NCBI GenBank assembly: GCA_934320645.1
Contig: CAKRFP010000068.1
Coordinates: forward strand, 1-5,313
Source: an uncultured Bariatricus sp.
GTDB taxonomy: Bacteria > Bacillota > Clostridia > Lachnospirales > Lachnospiraceae
Reading direction: 5' to 3'
Length of the DNA: 5,313 nucleotides
Shown here: piece by piece, positions 5,081 through 5,313 of the stretch
Layout: each line of letters opens with the position of its first letter
How positions within the stretch are numbered: position 1 is the stretch's first letter
Made by a program: the position numbers and the translations under genes
Notes under the pieces: model-generated
The model's database searches: none
Seen by the model: only the letters and a program-made list of their open reading frames with translations
What the model was told of the DNA's origin: nothing

Positions 5081-5313
5081 TTATAATTTTGCAGGATTTA
5101 CATGAACCATGATATGCTTTACTTTAGGAAAAGTCTTTTCGATATCATTATGCACTTTTTCAGCCACATCATGTGCATCCTGAAGCGTGATGGATCCGTC
5201 CAGAGCTATTTCAACATCAACATAGATTTTATTTCCGAAAATTCGAGTTCGAAGAACATCAATCTTATGAACATTTGGATTGCGCATTACGCAGTTGCGA
5301 AGTTGAGTCTCCA
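5081..5313 (-). CDS. Cation diffusion facilitator metal transporter, C-terminal part
   Basis: Minus-strand gene whose 5' part lies beyond the right edge; the frame stays open through 5313, so the ATG at 5287 is internal. About 76 C-terminal residues are visible. They form the cytoplasmic dimerisation and metal-binding domain of CDF (cation efflux) transporters, which export divalent metals such as zinc, iron or manganese by proton antiport. IDVLRTRIFGNKIYVDVEI, DAHDVAEKV and VHVNP match the order of conserved blocks in E. coli FieF/YiiP (HDLRTR, QAHMVADQV, IHQDP). The histidines in DAH and VHVNP are kept, while D and N stand where YiiP has a zinc-binding His and Asp, so the metal site may differ. 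The membrane domain is outside the window and the metal cannot be predicted. It converges on the bgl operon across a shared terminator; no functional link is evident. Confidence 0.85.
   Translation of the reverse strand, partial: ETQLRNCVMRNPNVHKIDVLRTRIFGNKIYVDVEIALDGSITLQDAHDVAEKVHNDIEKTFPKVKHIMVHVNPAKL

Noticed and set aside
1..5313. Mobile element, CRISPR array, tRNA/rRNA gene or a new defence or biosynthesis system
   Set aside because: No transposase, terminal repeats, regular short repeats or structured RNA gene could be seen; the genes form an ordinary sugar-uptake operon with a metal transporter next to it.

Overview
The window carries a compact beta-glucoside uptake and use locus from what looks like a Gram-positive, low-to-moderate GC anaerobe. 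Clostridia, most likely Lachnospiraceae, is inferred from strong AGGAGG-type ribosome sites, A/T-rich regulatory gaps, codon use and the gene families. No rRNA or other taxonomic marker is present, so the assignment is only an inference.

Layout: positions 1-369 are mostly non-coding, with an unexplained start-less open frame on the minus strand at the left edge and a good extended -10 promoter near 195-224. An RpiR/MurR-family regulator (HTH plus SIS domain, + strand, 370-1212) follows and ends in a clear intrinsic terminator (1279-1321). The gap to the next gene (1213-1545) is a dense control region. It holds two GAAAC/GTTTC inverted repeats about four helical turns apart, an A-tract-rich spacer, a sigma-A-type promoter (1401-1429) and a leader of about 110 nt. 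Next come a complete EIIBCA phosphotransferase permease of the beta-glucoside family (1546-3447) and, after 67 nt holding a hairpin, a GH1 6-phospho-beta-glucosidase very similar to E. coli BglA (3515-4948). A long stem-loop that can terminate on both strands (4968-5025) and a second, near-perfect hairpin (5026-5058) separate this operon from a convergent minus-strand gene. Only the C-terminal domain of that gene, a cation diffusion facilitator metal transporter, lies inside the window.

How it works together (inference from families): EIIBCA imports and phosphorylates a beta-glucoside (aryl-beta-glucoside or a cellobiose/gentiobiose-type disaccharide). BglA then cleaves the 6-phospho-beta-glucoside to glucose-6-phosphate and the aglycone or sugar. 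The RpiR protein probably senses a phosphosugar through its SIS domain and acts at the paired palindromes. No BglG/LicT-type antitermination element is visible in the leader, so control looks like transcription initiation by the RpiR protein. The metal transporter is a separate neighbour. I see no mobile element, CRISPR array, tRNA or rRNA, and no convincing novel multi-gene system. The most interesting parts are the regulatory structures in the gaps and the divergent effector domain of the regulator.
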